DNA of 64,000 nucleotides from Halicephalobus mephisto. Taxonomy: Eukaryota; Nematoda; Chromadorea; Rhabditida; Panagrolaimidae. The position numbers and the translations under genes were made by a program. The notes below the pieces were generated by a model, which was not told the origin of the DNA, did not search any database, and was given only the letters and a program-made list of their open reading frames with translations. Location: the NCBI GenBank assembly GCA_009193035.1, contig SWDT01000149.1:62001-126000 (forward strand), given 5' to 3'. Every line of letters begins with the position of its first letter. Position 1 is the first letter of the stretch. This document shows, one piece after another, positions 23,185-34,160 of this stretch.

Positions 23185-25171
23185 CACTCGGAGGCCCGAT
23201 TGTAATTCGGGTTGCTTTTGGTAGATTTTGATATCCTGAGTTTAACTATATGTAACTTTCCAGAAAATTTTTTGGCTGGATACATGAAAAATAAAGTTGA
23301 AAATTTGTCTGTCAGGAGACCCGAAAAATGTCAATAATTTCATTAATATGTGATTTTAAAAAACACCGATATATACGTTAGAATCAAGAGATGATTATCT
23401 ATCGAACGATATATGAACCATTCATATCCGTTCATTTGGAGCCGAGATACAACCATTTTCCCTAACATCCCAACATCATTTCTATTTGACTTTTTTTTCA
23501 ACTTGGGAGATAAGGAACGTGCTCTCGTGTGTACTTAGACCAACAATAGTTCTGGCGTTTCATGATGAGAAACTGAACTCTTTACATTTGCATTCTGAAG
23601 AAAACTCTTCTTCAAAGGTACCAACAATAACAACATAGGTTAGTTTATAAAAGAAACCATGTCTCTTTTTTTGATATAAGATGATTTTTGATTCTTAATT
23701 TTCCCTCTAAGAATAATTTGATTGCAAGCACGATTTTTGACTGTCGATATTACTACATAAGGATTCCAATACAACATTATTTAATCATCAGTTTTGTTTG
23801 TTTTTGTTCTATACTTTTACAATGAACCACTCTGAGGAGGAAGATTATTCTTCTGATTCTGAGTATAATTATCAAGGATTCGAGCTTTTTGATGTTTTCG
23901 AAGAAGGAGACTATGATGATCTACTTCCAAATAATGAATCTGAAGTTACTACTTCGCAGTCATCAAGAAGAATTTATCTCGCTTCAGCAGGTCGTCCTTG
24001 ACTGACAAAGATCAAATCTCAATGAACCTCTTCTGGATCCATTTCCCTATGAAGTCAGGAACCTAACTGACGAAAGACAAGAAGTTGATCATTTTATGAA
24101 ATTCTTTACTGAAAAGATTCTGAATAAGTAATTTTCACAATAATTAATAATAAAAAAACTTAAACATTCTATTTAGAATCTTAGGTATGACGAATATAAA
24201 AATGGTCTGTCTTTTAAGAAGAAGAAATACCACGGCTTGGTACTACCTGACCGAATAAAGTCGGATTGCCACTTGGGCTGACAGTATTCATATGAAAAAA
24301 TGTACAATCTGTAATAGAACAGTTTGTAATAGCCATCTGAATGCTCAATATAGTTGCAACACTTGCACTGAAAAGCCATAAACACCTTCACCTGCTAATA
24401 AAAAACATTTAAAAAAAGAAGTCCAATTCAATTTCGTTCAAATACAGCGGGGAAGTGTTATGATTGCGGCTCTCGATATGCAAAAACTGTCCGTATTAGA
24501 TGCGCTATATATAAGAACTTTCTTTGTAAGATCCATATTTTAAAAAAAAGTTTTGATCGTGTTTTTTGTAAAGAGTGTTCCAATGCCGGAAGACGGTATC
24601 GCTAAATTTCAATACACGATATGTTACTTTTATTAGAAACTAAAAAATGCTGGTATTTTTCTAAAGATATTACCATAGAAATTTTATAAAAATAAAGACC
24701 TATGGGTAAAAGAATCCATGTTGTTGTTGTTGGTACCTCTGAAGAAGGGTTTTCTTCAGAATGCAAATGTAAAGAGCTCAGTTTCTCATCGTGAAACATC
24801 AGAACTATTGTTGGTCTAAGTACACACGAGAGCACGTTCCTTATCTCCCAAGTTGAGAAAAAAAAGTCAAATAGAAATGATGTTGGGATGTTAGGGAAAA
24901 TGGTTGTATCTCGGCTCCAAATGAACGGATATGAATGGTTCATATATCGTTCGATAGGTAATCATCTCTCGATTCTAACATATATATCGGTGTTTTTTAA
25001 AATCACATATTAATGAAATTATTGACATTTTTCGGGTCTCCTGACAGACAAATTTTCAACTTTATTTTTCATGTATCCAGCCAAAAAATTTTCTGGAAAC
25101 TTACATATGGTTAAACTCAGGATATCAAAATCTACCAAAAGCAACCCGAATTACAATCGGGCCTCCGAGTG
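23185..25171 (+). mobile_element. piggyBac-type element, internally deleted, long terminal repeats
   Basis: TTAA flanks both ends (23181-23184 and 25172-25175), the piggyBac target signature. Termini are CACTCGGAGGCCCGATTG in inverted orientation; the inverted arms extend about 450 bp (23185 to about 23637, and about 24722 to 25171) with scattered differences. Inside, ATG 23822 begins an acidic N-terminus (MNHSEEEDYSSDSE), a later frame reads LLDPFPYEVRNLTDERQ, and two Cys-rich stretches (about 24294-24390 and 24440-24604) resemble the C-terminal zinc finger of piggyBac transposases. The catalytic core is missing and frames are broken, so it is non-autonomous. Confidence 0.87.
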
Positions 25172-26364
25172 TTAATCAACAATGTTTCATCGAGCAGAAG
25201 AAATACCTCTCAAAATTACACCATTGAGGACTGGGGTTTTATCCACATCCCAAAGTTGGTCAAGGAATATAGACCAAGAACAGACATCATGGGGATCGAT
25301 CTTGGAGCAACCAGATCTGTCTTGGCTGTTTCTAGACATACAGGAATCCATGTTATTCCTTTTGATTCTTCCTCTCCTGGAGATCTCTGGACAGAATCTA
25401 TAGTTTCATTCGATGAAAAGAAACCTTTATTTGGGAAAGCAGCAGTGACAAGACTGAAAACAAAACCTGATCACGTTATTTTCGACGCCAAACTTTTGTG
25501 TAGTGAAGATCATCGACAGAAGTACTTAAATTTATCAATATGGCCTTTCAAATTCAACGTTAAGGAAGGTCAATTGCCATATTTGGAATCAATGACTAGT
25601 CAAGGTTTAAAGGAATTTTCTCTTGCGGATATCAACAAAATATTTCTAGAACGAATGGCAGAAGCGGCAAGTGAATACCAAGATGGATTCAACAACGGAA
25701 AATCCGTGAAAAAAGCAGTTGTTACAATTCCAGAGTATTTTCGAATTGATAACATTCCAAGACTTATGATTTCCAGTGCTGTTAAAGCCGCCAAGTTGGC
25801 TAATATTGAAATCATTGATATCATTGAAGAAACTCATGCTGATCTCCTCTATTACATGTCCAATGAAAGATATTCTGAAATGATAAAACCCGGGATGAAC
25901 ATTGCTATCTTCGACATTGGAGGAGGGACTTGTATTTGCAAAGTTTACGAAATCTCGCAACACAAGGGAAAAACATACGCAACTTGTCTTAAAGAACTAT
26001 CTGGGTACAGCGATGGTGCTGGTGAAAGTTCTGGAAGAGATATTGATGACATAATTATTAAAGAGTTAGAAAAATCAATTCCCAAGGATTTGAGAAATAA
26101 TCTAAAATTGAAAACTTTAGAAGCAGCAAAAAAGATCAAACATGATCTTTCTTTTGTAGAAAATACTGAGTAAGATGTTTGTTTTAATCATTAAGGAAAT
26201 CATGTATTTCAGACTTGATTTGTTCGAAATTCATTCTCATTTTGAAGAAATCATTCAATTTACAAGGAGATGGTTTGAAAGGAAATTAAAACTTCATTTT
26301 AATCGTCGCGGATTACAATATATCACATTTAAACGATATCCACTTCCAACACAAAAAAAACTAC

Positions 26365-26580
26365 GGTGTGAACGAGAAGAAGAAGAAGAAGAAGAAGAGG
26401 AAGGAATAGAGGAAGAAGAAGATGAAGGAATAGAGGAAGAAGAAGAAGATGAAGGAATAGAGGAAGACAAAGGAGAAATGGAGGAAGAAGAGGAAGAAGA
26501 AGAAGAAGAGGAACAACAAGAAGAAGAGGAGGAGGAACAAGAACAAGAAGAGGAAGAAGATGAATGTGATGAAAAGAGAG
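26365..26580 (+). repeat. GAA/GAG microsatellite-like coding tract
   Basis: About 70 codons almost wholly GAA, GAG and GAT encode a poly-acidic insert in the Hsp70-like ORF, with an inner unit GAAGGAATAGAGGAAGAAGA repeated three times. The inserted position lies between the phosphate-2 and adenosine motifs. Confidence 0.8.
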
Positions 26581-27302
26581 AAGAACAAGATAACGAGCGA
26601 TTTCCTCCGTTGTATGATGTAGATATTATTTTCTTAGCTGGAGGTACATGTAGAATTCCTTTTATTCAAAGATCGATTAAAAAACAATTTCCTAATGCAA
26701 AAGTTATCATAGACGGGGAACTGGAGATTATCACTGCCACTGGAGCAGCCATCCATGCTCTTCAAGTCTTTAATGGAGAAGTCGAGCCTTACATTAAAGT
26801 TGTTCAAAGTAATGAACATGATTTTAATAATGAACAACGGAATGAGGAAGAAAATGAACAAGACGATACTTTGAACGATGAACCACATTTAGGCGAAGAA
26901 ACCATAAGCAAGCAACATTCATCGAAAACTGAACTCTACAAGCAACTTTCTGAGGAGAAAAACGATTCTAACATCGACATTGACTGCGACAAAACTGCAG
27001 ATAATGATGTCAACGCTCTTAATCAATCACAAATAATCAAAGCTAAAAAAATGGAAATTGATATTCATGGAATTATGCAGAAGTCATCTTCGGTAACTGA
27101 ATCTGATAATCGAGTTTTTGAACAGAACGACGATGATTCCAACAACTATTTCAATTCGAACAAAGAATCTTTATCTAAATGCGAACAAATACGAGTTTTT
27201 TCTGCACCAAAAGTTAATACTTTTGAGAATCATCGTCTTCGTAAAGCAACTCCAGAAGTAACTCAAGAAGTACCTGCTAAAAGGAAATCATTATTGCCGT
27301 AA

Positions 27303-27767
27303 TTGAAGAACTTCTACAACGTACAAAGTAAATATAGTAAAACTTTCTAACTATTGATTTGTATTGATTTCTTTGTTGGTCTCTCAATTTGGGTAATTAA
27401 ATAAATAATACAAATCAGTAGTAAGAAGTCTTACTACGTTTAAAAAATATAAAATCTGTGTTTATTTATTGTTCTCGTGAAGACGTGTGATTGGGCAATT
27501 AGAAATGAAAAATGTGAATAACATTGGAAAAATTCAAAAATTACAGTATTGTTGCTTATATTGCATATAGTAAAGTTTAAAAAGATTCAAATAAGTGGAT
27601 CAGTATTTTTTAGAAATCGTAAATTATCAAAATGATTCAGAATTTTAGTTTTTATGTTGCCTTAATGTAATATTCCAAATCAAAAATGAATGTTTTTCTA
27701 AACTTTATTTATTAAACAGCATACTGTAAATAATTCTTAAATTCCTCTATATTTTGAAATCTTACGA
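27303..27767. other. Convergent 3' spacer with SL1-like sequence
   Basis: This lies between the 3' ends of the Hsp70-like gene and the SLC22-like gene. A minus-strand SL1-like stretch (TTTAATTACCCAAATTGAG) lies at 27383-27401. Otherwise AT-rich UTR-type sequence. Confidence 0.45.
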
Positions 27768-30700
27768 TTAACCTAGCAATTCGTCTTCTTCGGCCTTGAC
27801 TTCTGTAGATTCATCTCTGATATCTACATTGTCCAAGTTGATGTTTTTGGTTTCAATCAACCAGTTGTAAGAGACGAACAAATTTAGAATTCCCAAAATT
27901 AGCACGATAACGTAAGCGGCTCCTGAGAAATGCATGTTCAATTGGACGAGTAAAGGAGAGAATATGGATCCAATTCTGGCTATCAAGGAACAGGAACCGA
28001 GAGTAGAAGCTCTCATAGCTGTCGGCATTGCCTCGACTCCGCAGAGGTAACAAGCGTCCCAGCAGAATTCAATGAAGCATATTCCAATTACGGAGATGAT
28101 AAGGACCCAAACACCCTGTAAAAAGAAGATATAGAGAATTTGGATCTGGAAAATTTTTGTAGAATAAGATATTAAAAAAGATCTCAGAACGACAATAGTT
28201 ATCGTTTTAATTTTTACATTTTTGCTTCAGGAATATAGGCGATATTTGAACAAACTAATGTTCTGAAGCGAATTCTAATGATTTTGATTTTCGTTCTAAA
28301 ACCATAGTTTTTTATTTCCAAATTTCCTAGGTCTTACAATGAATTCTAATGATTTTGATTTTCGTTCTAAGACCATAGTTTTTTTATTTCCAAATTTCCT
28401 AGGTCTTACAACGAATTCTAATAATTTTGATTTTCGTTCTAAAACCATAGTTTGGAATTTCCAAATTTCCTAGGTCTTACAACGAATTCTAATGATTTTG
28501 ATTTTCGTTCTAAGACCATAATTTTTTATTTCCAAATTTCCTAGGTCTTAGGACGGAGATCTTTTCCTTACCTTGTACTCGAAAAGAACCATCGATATCA
28601 AAATGACAAAACAGAAAATAGCCACCAACTGGGATCCTTGGTGGAGATTTCTTCTGCTGAACTTTGGGAAACATGAATCCAGGATCAGAATAAAATATTT
28701 AGATACTGTAATCAGAATAGCAAAAACAATCTGATTAACAAACAAGTTTCCACTAATGTTTCCACTGCCCAAGTCTATGGCGTATCCAGTGATCGAGACC
28801 ACAAACCACATTATCCAAAGGATAAACACCCTTTTGAACATTTTTCTGTCTTTCACAATATCTCTGAAAATTGATTTCCACCACATTTAATTTTACTCTA
28901 GTACAGTAACCTACTTGAACTTTTTTTGTTCAACAACAGGTTCGTGTTTGATATTTTTGAATTCCTTCCCGGCCAGTTTGCAGATTCGTTTTTCACTTTT
29001 CCTCATTTCGTCCAATTTGTCGTTGTAATGAAGCCAGGTGGGACTTTCAGGAAGAACGAAAACGATCAACAACAATGCTGGAGAACCCACGATCATACAG
29101 ACAAAACTCGCAGTTCTCCAGTCGTTGAAGAAGAAACAGATGATGGTAAGGCAAATCCGGGCGATTCCCTGAGGACAAAAGTTAATTAATAAAGATCCAT
29201 GTTGTCAAAGTTGACAACCACAATTCAAAGTTGGATTTTGAAGTTTTCGTTCTAAAACGCAACTTGTGGGTCATTTCTTATTCGAAAAATCCATATATCA
29301 AATTTTATCAATTTAGGTAAAATTTTCGAAATAGAGACAATCCACAAATGTCTCAACACGAAAAGTCCAAATTTCCACTTTGAAATACAAAATATATAAT
29401 TGTCAATTTTAAATTAATTTGAAACAAAAATTTGAAAAATTTAAAACTACTTCAGGTTCAAAAATAATTCAAATTTAAACTAAAAAATCAAGTTTAAAAA
29501 ATTCAAATTCGAATTAATTCAAAATTGGCTTAAATTCGAAAAATTCAATAAACAACTTTGTTGAAAATTTCAGATAACTGTATTTACCCAATTGAAAACA
29601 GCTCTGAGGAACATCCGTTGTTGAGAAAGTAAAAGTTCCATGGCGAACGTGTAACAGGCGACCAGAATTCCTCCGAGGGAAAAACCTAGAATGAATCTGG
29701 AGGCCAGAAGCCATTTCCAAGAAGGACTGATTACTAAATAAAATCATTAATTCAATTCATTGAAAAACTAAACGAAAAATATATAGTTTCCAATATCATA
29801 ATAGATAATAATTAATTTACTACATAAATGAGAGTATTGTACACACAAAGTACATGGTATACAATGTATGGGTACATTAAAATGGTTCTGATGTATTGGA
29901 TACATGATATTTTATGTATAGGTACATTGAAATAATGTATTGATAGATTATATTCAATATATCGGTACATAAGCTGAGTAAAATGAATTGACACATTATG
30001 CTCAGTTTGTGCACCGATACATTGAATATCATACGTCTATAAATTATATTCAATATACCGTATTTGCTCTAAAATAAGCCCATCTCCTGAAATAGGTCCC
30101 CTTTAGGAGATGATTGAAAAAAATCAGCCCCGGAGCTTATTTTAGAGGAAATACGGTATGTATCGATATAATAATATATTGATACATTGTGCTTAATTTA
30201 CGTACAGGTACATTGAGTACAATATTAACATACCATATTCCAGTATATTAGATATAATGTATCTGATACATCAGAACCGTTTTAATGTATCCATACATTA
30301 TGTACCGTATACTCTTTTGTATATAGACGATCGGCTTTTGAAAAACATATTTATTACAGTATTTATTTAAGATATTATTTTTCTAATTTTTTCGAAATTT
30401 AGTTTTAATTTTGAGCTTTTAAAAATATTAAATACCATATTTTTAGTTTAATTTTTCTATTTCGTAATTAACATAGACGATCGACTTTTGAAAAACATAT
30501 TTAATATTTGTTAAATATTTTCAATATTATTTTTCCAATCTTTAACTTACCAGCAAATCCGGTCATGGATAAAGCTAATCCAATACTACATCCTCCAATC
30601 GGTTTCCTTCCAAAACTATCGCTCAAATATCCCCAAGTAAAAGTTCCTATTAAAAGTCCAACAAATTGAAGTTGACTAAACAAAGTCGAAAAATATGATT

Positions 30701-30938
30701 TCCATCCACAAATCCATTCAAATTCCAATGCTACTGAATTAAAATAATTATTTTCAAATTCTATTTTTTCACAATTTTTATATATTGTACAATTTTTTCC
30801 AAAAATTTCATCATTAAAACATCTCCATTGTGGTACATAGTTACTAAATATTGGAAATATCAATTGTGTTGCAAAAAAAATACAAAATTGCCAAGTACAA
30901 AGAACAATTAAATGAAAACGATTCAGATGAAAAAACAT
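27768..30938 (-). CDS. SLC22-like organic ion transporter (MFS)
   Basis: Five exons: 30938-30551, 29733-29588, 29168-28915, 28863-28572, 28115-27768. All junctions are GT-AG and in frame (475 aa). It has the OCT/OAT plan: TM1, a large extracellular loop with several Cys (WRCFNDE..CTIYKNCEK), QFVGLLIGTFTWGYLSDSFGRKP (MFS loop 2-3), RFILGFSLGG (TM4), VLPESPTWL after TM6, and EAMPTAMRASTLGSCSLIARIG in TM11. The start at 30938 follows a possible acceptor (TTTTAAAG) at 30963; usual family members have a longer N-terminus, so an upstream exon is possible. dnpp-1 ends only about 160-190 bp upstream on the same strand, an operon-like gap. Substrate unknown. Confidence 0.83.
28250..28555. repeat. Intronic tandem repeat, about 75 bp, four copies
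   Basis: TCTAATGATTTTGATTTTCG, an ACCATAG segment and TTTCCAAATTTCCTAGGTCT recur four times with few changes, in the last intron of the SLC22-like gene, ending directly at the exon 4 donor. Confidence 0.85.
29840..30325. mobile_element. TACACA foldback/MITE element in SLC22-like intron
   Basis: Left TACACACAAAGTACATGG... and right (...TACCGTATACTCTTTTGTATATA) ends are inverted copies for about 70 bp, sharing GGTTCTGATGTAT and ACATTAAAA. The middle has many TGTATCGATACATT-like steps. Related elements lie at 56988, 58481 and 58641. It is split by the small MITE at 30056. Confidence 0.72.
30056..30158. mobile_element. 103-bp MITE nested in foldback element
   Basis: Left TACCGTATTTGCTCTAAAAT and right (inverted) TACCGTATTTCCTCTAAAAT are near-perfect terminal repeats about 24-26 bp long, enclosing about 50 bp. 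Flanking TA fits Tc1/mariner-type insertion. Confidence 0.82.
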
Positions 30939-31123
30939 ATTCAAAATGATGACAATTATCAATCTTTAAAATCAAAAAATTTTCTCTAATTAAAATTGAT
31001 TAACTTTTCAATTTTCATCAAAATCAGGTTTTTCAAAAAAAAAATATTTCCAAAATTCATTTATTTTTAAACTTAAATCCTAAATATTTCCTACTTAAAA
31101 ATACCACAATTTCTATCATTCTT

Positions 31124-32958
31124 TCACGGCTTAAAATCATCCAAAACCTCAGGCAATCTGTGATAAAACTCCGAATATAGCTTAATTGCCAAAAAAATCG
31201 AACTTGTATCAGCAAATTCTCTAATAGAATGCATTGCCAATTGAGGACAACCAACATCAACAGTTCTTAATCCCAATTTTGTTGCCATCATAGGTCCTAC
31301 TGTAGATCCACATGAACAATCATTTCTAACAACAAATTGTTGAAGAGGAACTTTAGCTGAATTAGCAATTTCTTTCAAAATAGAATGAGTTGTTGAAGTT
31401 GTTGCATATCTTTGATTAACATTAATTTTAACAACAACACCTGAATGAAAACTAGGACGATGATTATCTTCATGACGAGCTGCATAATTCGGATGACAAG
31501 CATGAGCTTGATCAGCACTAATCAAAAATGATCTTCCAATTCCTCTTTCAAAAGCCGAAGAATTTGCATCTCCAAGATTATTAAAAATTCTTCTCAAACA
31601 CCATTCATTAAAATTAGATTCAGCACCTTGAGCAGAAGCACTTCCAACTTCTTCATTGTCGTAAGCAGCAGCAACTCGAACATTAAAATCATTTTCCAAA
31701 CTTCCATCACTCAAAGATTCAATCAATCCTTCAATCGAAGTATAAGCTCCAACAAGATTATCCAAACGTTGAGAACAAATAAATTCCTTGTACAATCCAG
31801 TAATTGCTGCAGGTTGACTATCATACAAATAAAGATCAAGATCAACAATCTCTTCCGGAGCACAATTTGCCAACTTCCCAATAAGATAAAGAAAAGCAGG
31901 ATGATGATTAGCAATGACATTCGGTCCATCTGGTGTAATAACAGCCGGCATATCTTGCTAAAATTGAAATTCATAAATAACTTAAAATATTTTTCAAATT
32001 TTTTAAAGATATTTGATTTCAAAATTTCAATTTTTATCATTACTTCATAATTCCACAGTATTTTAAAAGTAAAACTTCAAAACTACAATACACAAAACAC
32101 AGCCTTCTATATATCCCCCAAAATCAATAATCATATATAAAAATATTGTTAAATATCCAAAACATATTTTTAAAAATAAATTATCTCCAAATTATAAAAA
32201 ACCAAAAAAACTCACAATCCTAAAACACTTTTAAAAATAAATTATTTTCTAATTATAAAAAACCAAAAAAACTCACAATCCCAAAACATATTTTTAAAAA
32301 TAAATTATTTTCTAATTATAAAAAATCAAAAAAACTCACAATCTTAGCCATGGCTTCAGTACACAAAATCGGTCTCAATTCTGTTTCATTATTCGAAGCA
32401 GTTTTTTCTCTATTTGGTTCCAAATGAATTGCCAAATTCGGAATAAATAAAACAGGATCTCTAGAATCAACAAGAGTATTATGAAGATGTCCATCACGTT
32501 TATATATAACTTCTCCAGCAACCGCAAGATCTCTATCAAACCAACTTCTCCAAATTCCTCCTCCATATGTTGAAACTCCAACTTGCAAAAATTTCGCTGC
32601 TGATTCACTTGAAATAGGTTTAATTCTCAATGACGGAGAATCAGTATGACCAACAACCATCGAAAATCCACTTCCAATTTTAAACTTTCCTCCAACAGCA
32701 AAAGCCATAATAGTCGAATCATTCCTGTAATTTTAAAATTTCATATAATTTTCATATAAAAACTTACTTTGTAACATAATAACGACCGTTGGGCTTCAAG
32801 TTCCAAGCTTCAGATTCTCTCAATTCAACAAATCCAACACTTGCCAATCTAGTACCAAGTTCCCTAACAGCATGAAAAGGAGTCACAGCCTTATTCAAAA
32901 AAGTTATAAACTTTTGAGCCGCAGTGGTCAATTCAGGACTAGGAGGCAGGATCGACAT
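31124..32958 (-). CDS. dnpp-1: Aspartyl aminopeptidase (M18 family)
   Basis: Exons 32958-32768, 32724-32340 and 31957-31124 join in frame (469 aa, close to about 475 in animals). It is a cytosolic zinc aminopeptidase that removes N-terminal Asp/Glu. Metal and catalytic motifs are present: GHTDSPSLR near residue 88, the Asp in RLDNL, DNEEVGS, and the C-terminal MHSIREF His. The N-terminus KFITFLNKAVTPFHAV matches the family FLN.S.TP.H/YHAV start. The ATG is four bases after TTTTTTAG, a likely trans-splice acceptor. It sits between drsh-1 upstream and the SLC22-like gene 160-190 bp downstream, all on the minus strand. Intron 2 contains tandem copies of its own donor region. No disabling change. 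Confidence 0.93.
32165..32345. repeat. Tandem repeat copying the dnpp-1 exon 2 donor
   Basis: Three about 60-bp units each end AAAAAACTCACAATC; on the minus strand this is GATTGTGAGTTTTTT, the real exon 2/intron 2 border (32340). The array thus holds two spare copies of the 5' splice site inside the intron. Confidence 0.8.
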
Positions 32959-34160
32959 GTTTCTAAAAAATAATATTACTACACAAAAACAAAATTTTTA
33001 AAGAAATAGTCCCGATACAATTTTTAAGAATATTTCAGAAAATTATAAAATTTAAAATTTTTAAAATTTCCATATATTCTGGGGAATTTTAGAAATCATT
33101 ACAGATTTTTAGTCATATTATTACTCATAATTGAGTATTTGTTGTAGAAAAATTATTTCGCATTTGTCAGCAAAAACCCACTAGTTAACCAGATTTTCCA
33201 TTTTATTCATAAAACTACCAGGAAATAAGCGTGCGAGACAGTTCACTCGCCATTAGCTAACCAGATTTTCCATTTTATTCATAAAACTACCAATAAATAA
33301 AACCGTGAAATAATTCACTTACTATTAGTTAACCAGATTTTCCATTTTATTCATAAAACTATCAGGAAATAAACGTGCGAGACAGTTCACTCGTTATTGT
33401 AAAAACCAAAAAACTGATCTACGTCAAAATCAGCTCGCCATATATAGAACTTTCTAGAAATTTTGATCTTAGATAAATCCAAAAATCCCCATCCAAATTT
33501 CAGAATATTCGAAACTTTTAATCATATATAATTTTAAAAAATAAAAATACTATTACAAAAACTGTCTCGACACGAAATTTCAGAAATTTTAAACTTTAGA
33601 TAATTTCAAAATTTTCAATCCAAAATTTTTAAATATTCAAAATTTTCAATCCAAATTTTAAAATATTCGAAATTTTCAATCCAAATTTTTAAATATTCAA
33701 AATTTTCAATCTAAATTTTTAAATATTCAAAATTTTCAATCCAAAATTTAAAATATTCAAAAATTCTACAAAATTCTAATAAATTAAAATCAAATTCCAA
33801 AAATCCTAAAATTCAAACAAATCAATTAAAATCATCCCATTATTGTTATCTCTCATTAAAGATTTATCAGCAAAAAAATCCCCCAAAACTTAACTGATAA
33901 AAAAACTAAAAAAAAATCAACGTTCTTCAAATTTGGACAATTTTCAAAAAAAAAATAAAAAAAAACTAACCTTGAATTTTGATTAACTAAAATCAAATTT
34001 TTAGAATATTCTTCTTCAAATTGATTACTGTATCTACAAAAACAATTAAATAAAATATTTTTACAGTAATTTAAAAATATCATTAGAGATTTTTTCAACT
34101 CTTTTTTTTTCATTTTTCTCAAATCAAAAATGTTCAATTTTTATTTTTTTACAACTTTTA
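32959..34160. other. Spacer between drsh-1 and dnpp-1 with repeats
   Basis: 33180-33400 holds three copies of an about 87-bp unit (AACCAGATTTTCCATTTTAT, CATAAAACTACCA, GTGCGAGACAGTTCACTCG). 33600-33760 holds about five copies of a 27-30 bp unit (AATATTCAAAATTTTCAATC). A minus-strand Lys/Asn/Phe-rich frame at 33856-34137 is low-complexity and not called. Confidence 0.55.

Larger units (their letters stand above)
22534..27302 (+). pseudogene. Divergent Hsp70-like gene split by a piggyBac insertion
   Basis: The 5' half runs from ATG 22534 with an unrecognised domain (MSLACSIVNYFEGIYIEIYD...). A 47-nt GT-AG intron at about 23047-23093 would change frame and continue open into TTAA at 23181. After the transposon, the same frame resumes at 25172 and runs to 26169; the intron is 26170-26212 and the last exon 26213-27302. 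The 3' half is an Hsp70-type ATPase: phosphate-1 GIDLGATRSVLAV, AVVTIPEYF, phosphate-2 IFDIGGGTCICKV, adenosine motif IIFLAGGTCRIPFIQ. A Glu-rich insert (26365-26580) lies inside the fold, and a polar tail replaces the substrate-binding domain. With the element present the product is cut in two. A shorter protein from ATG 25289 (MGIDLG) is possible. Confidence 0.65.

Noticed and set aside
24173..24943. Minus-strand frames inside the piggyBac element
   Set aside because: They are antisense to the transposase zinc-finger remnant and to the right terminal repeat.
26361..26588. Minus-strand Phe/Leu-rich open frame
   Set aside because: It is the complement of the GAA/GAG tract of the Hsp70-like gene.
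33180..33400. CRISPR-like regular repeats
   Set aside because: Units are contiguous tandem repeats of about 87 bp without unique spacers, in a nematode genome.
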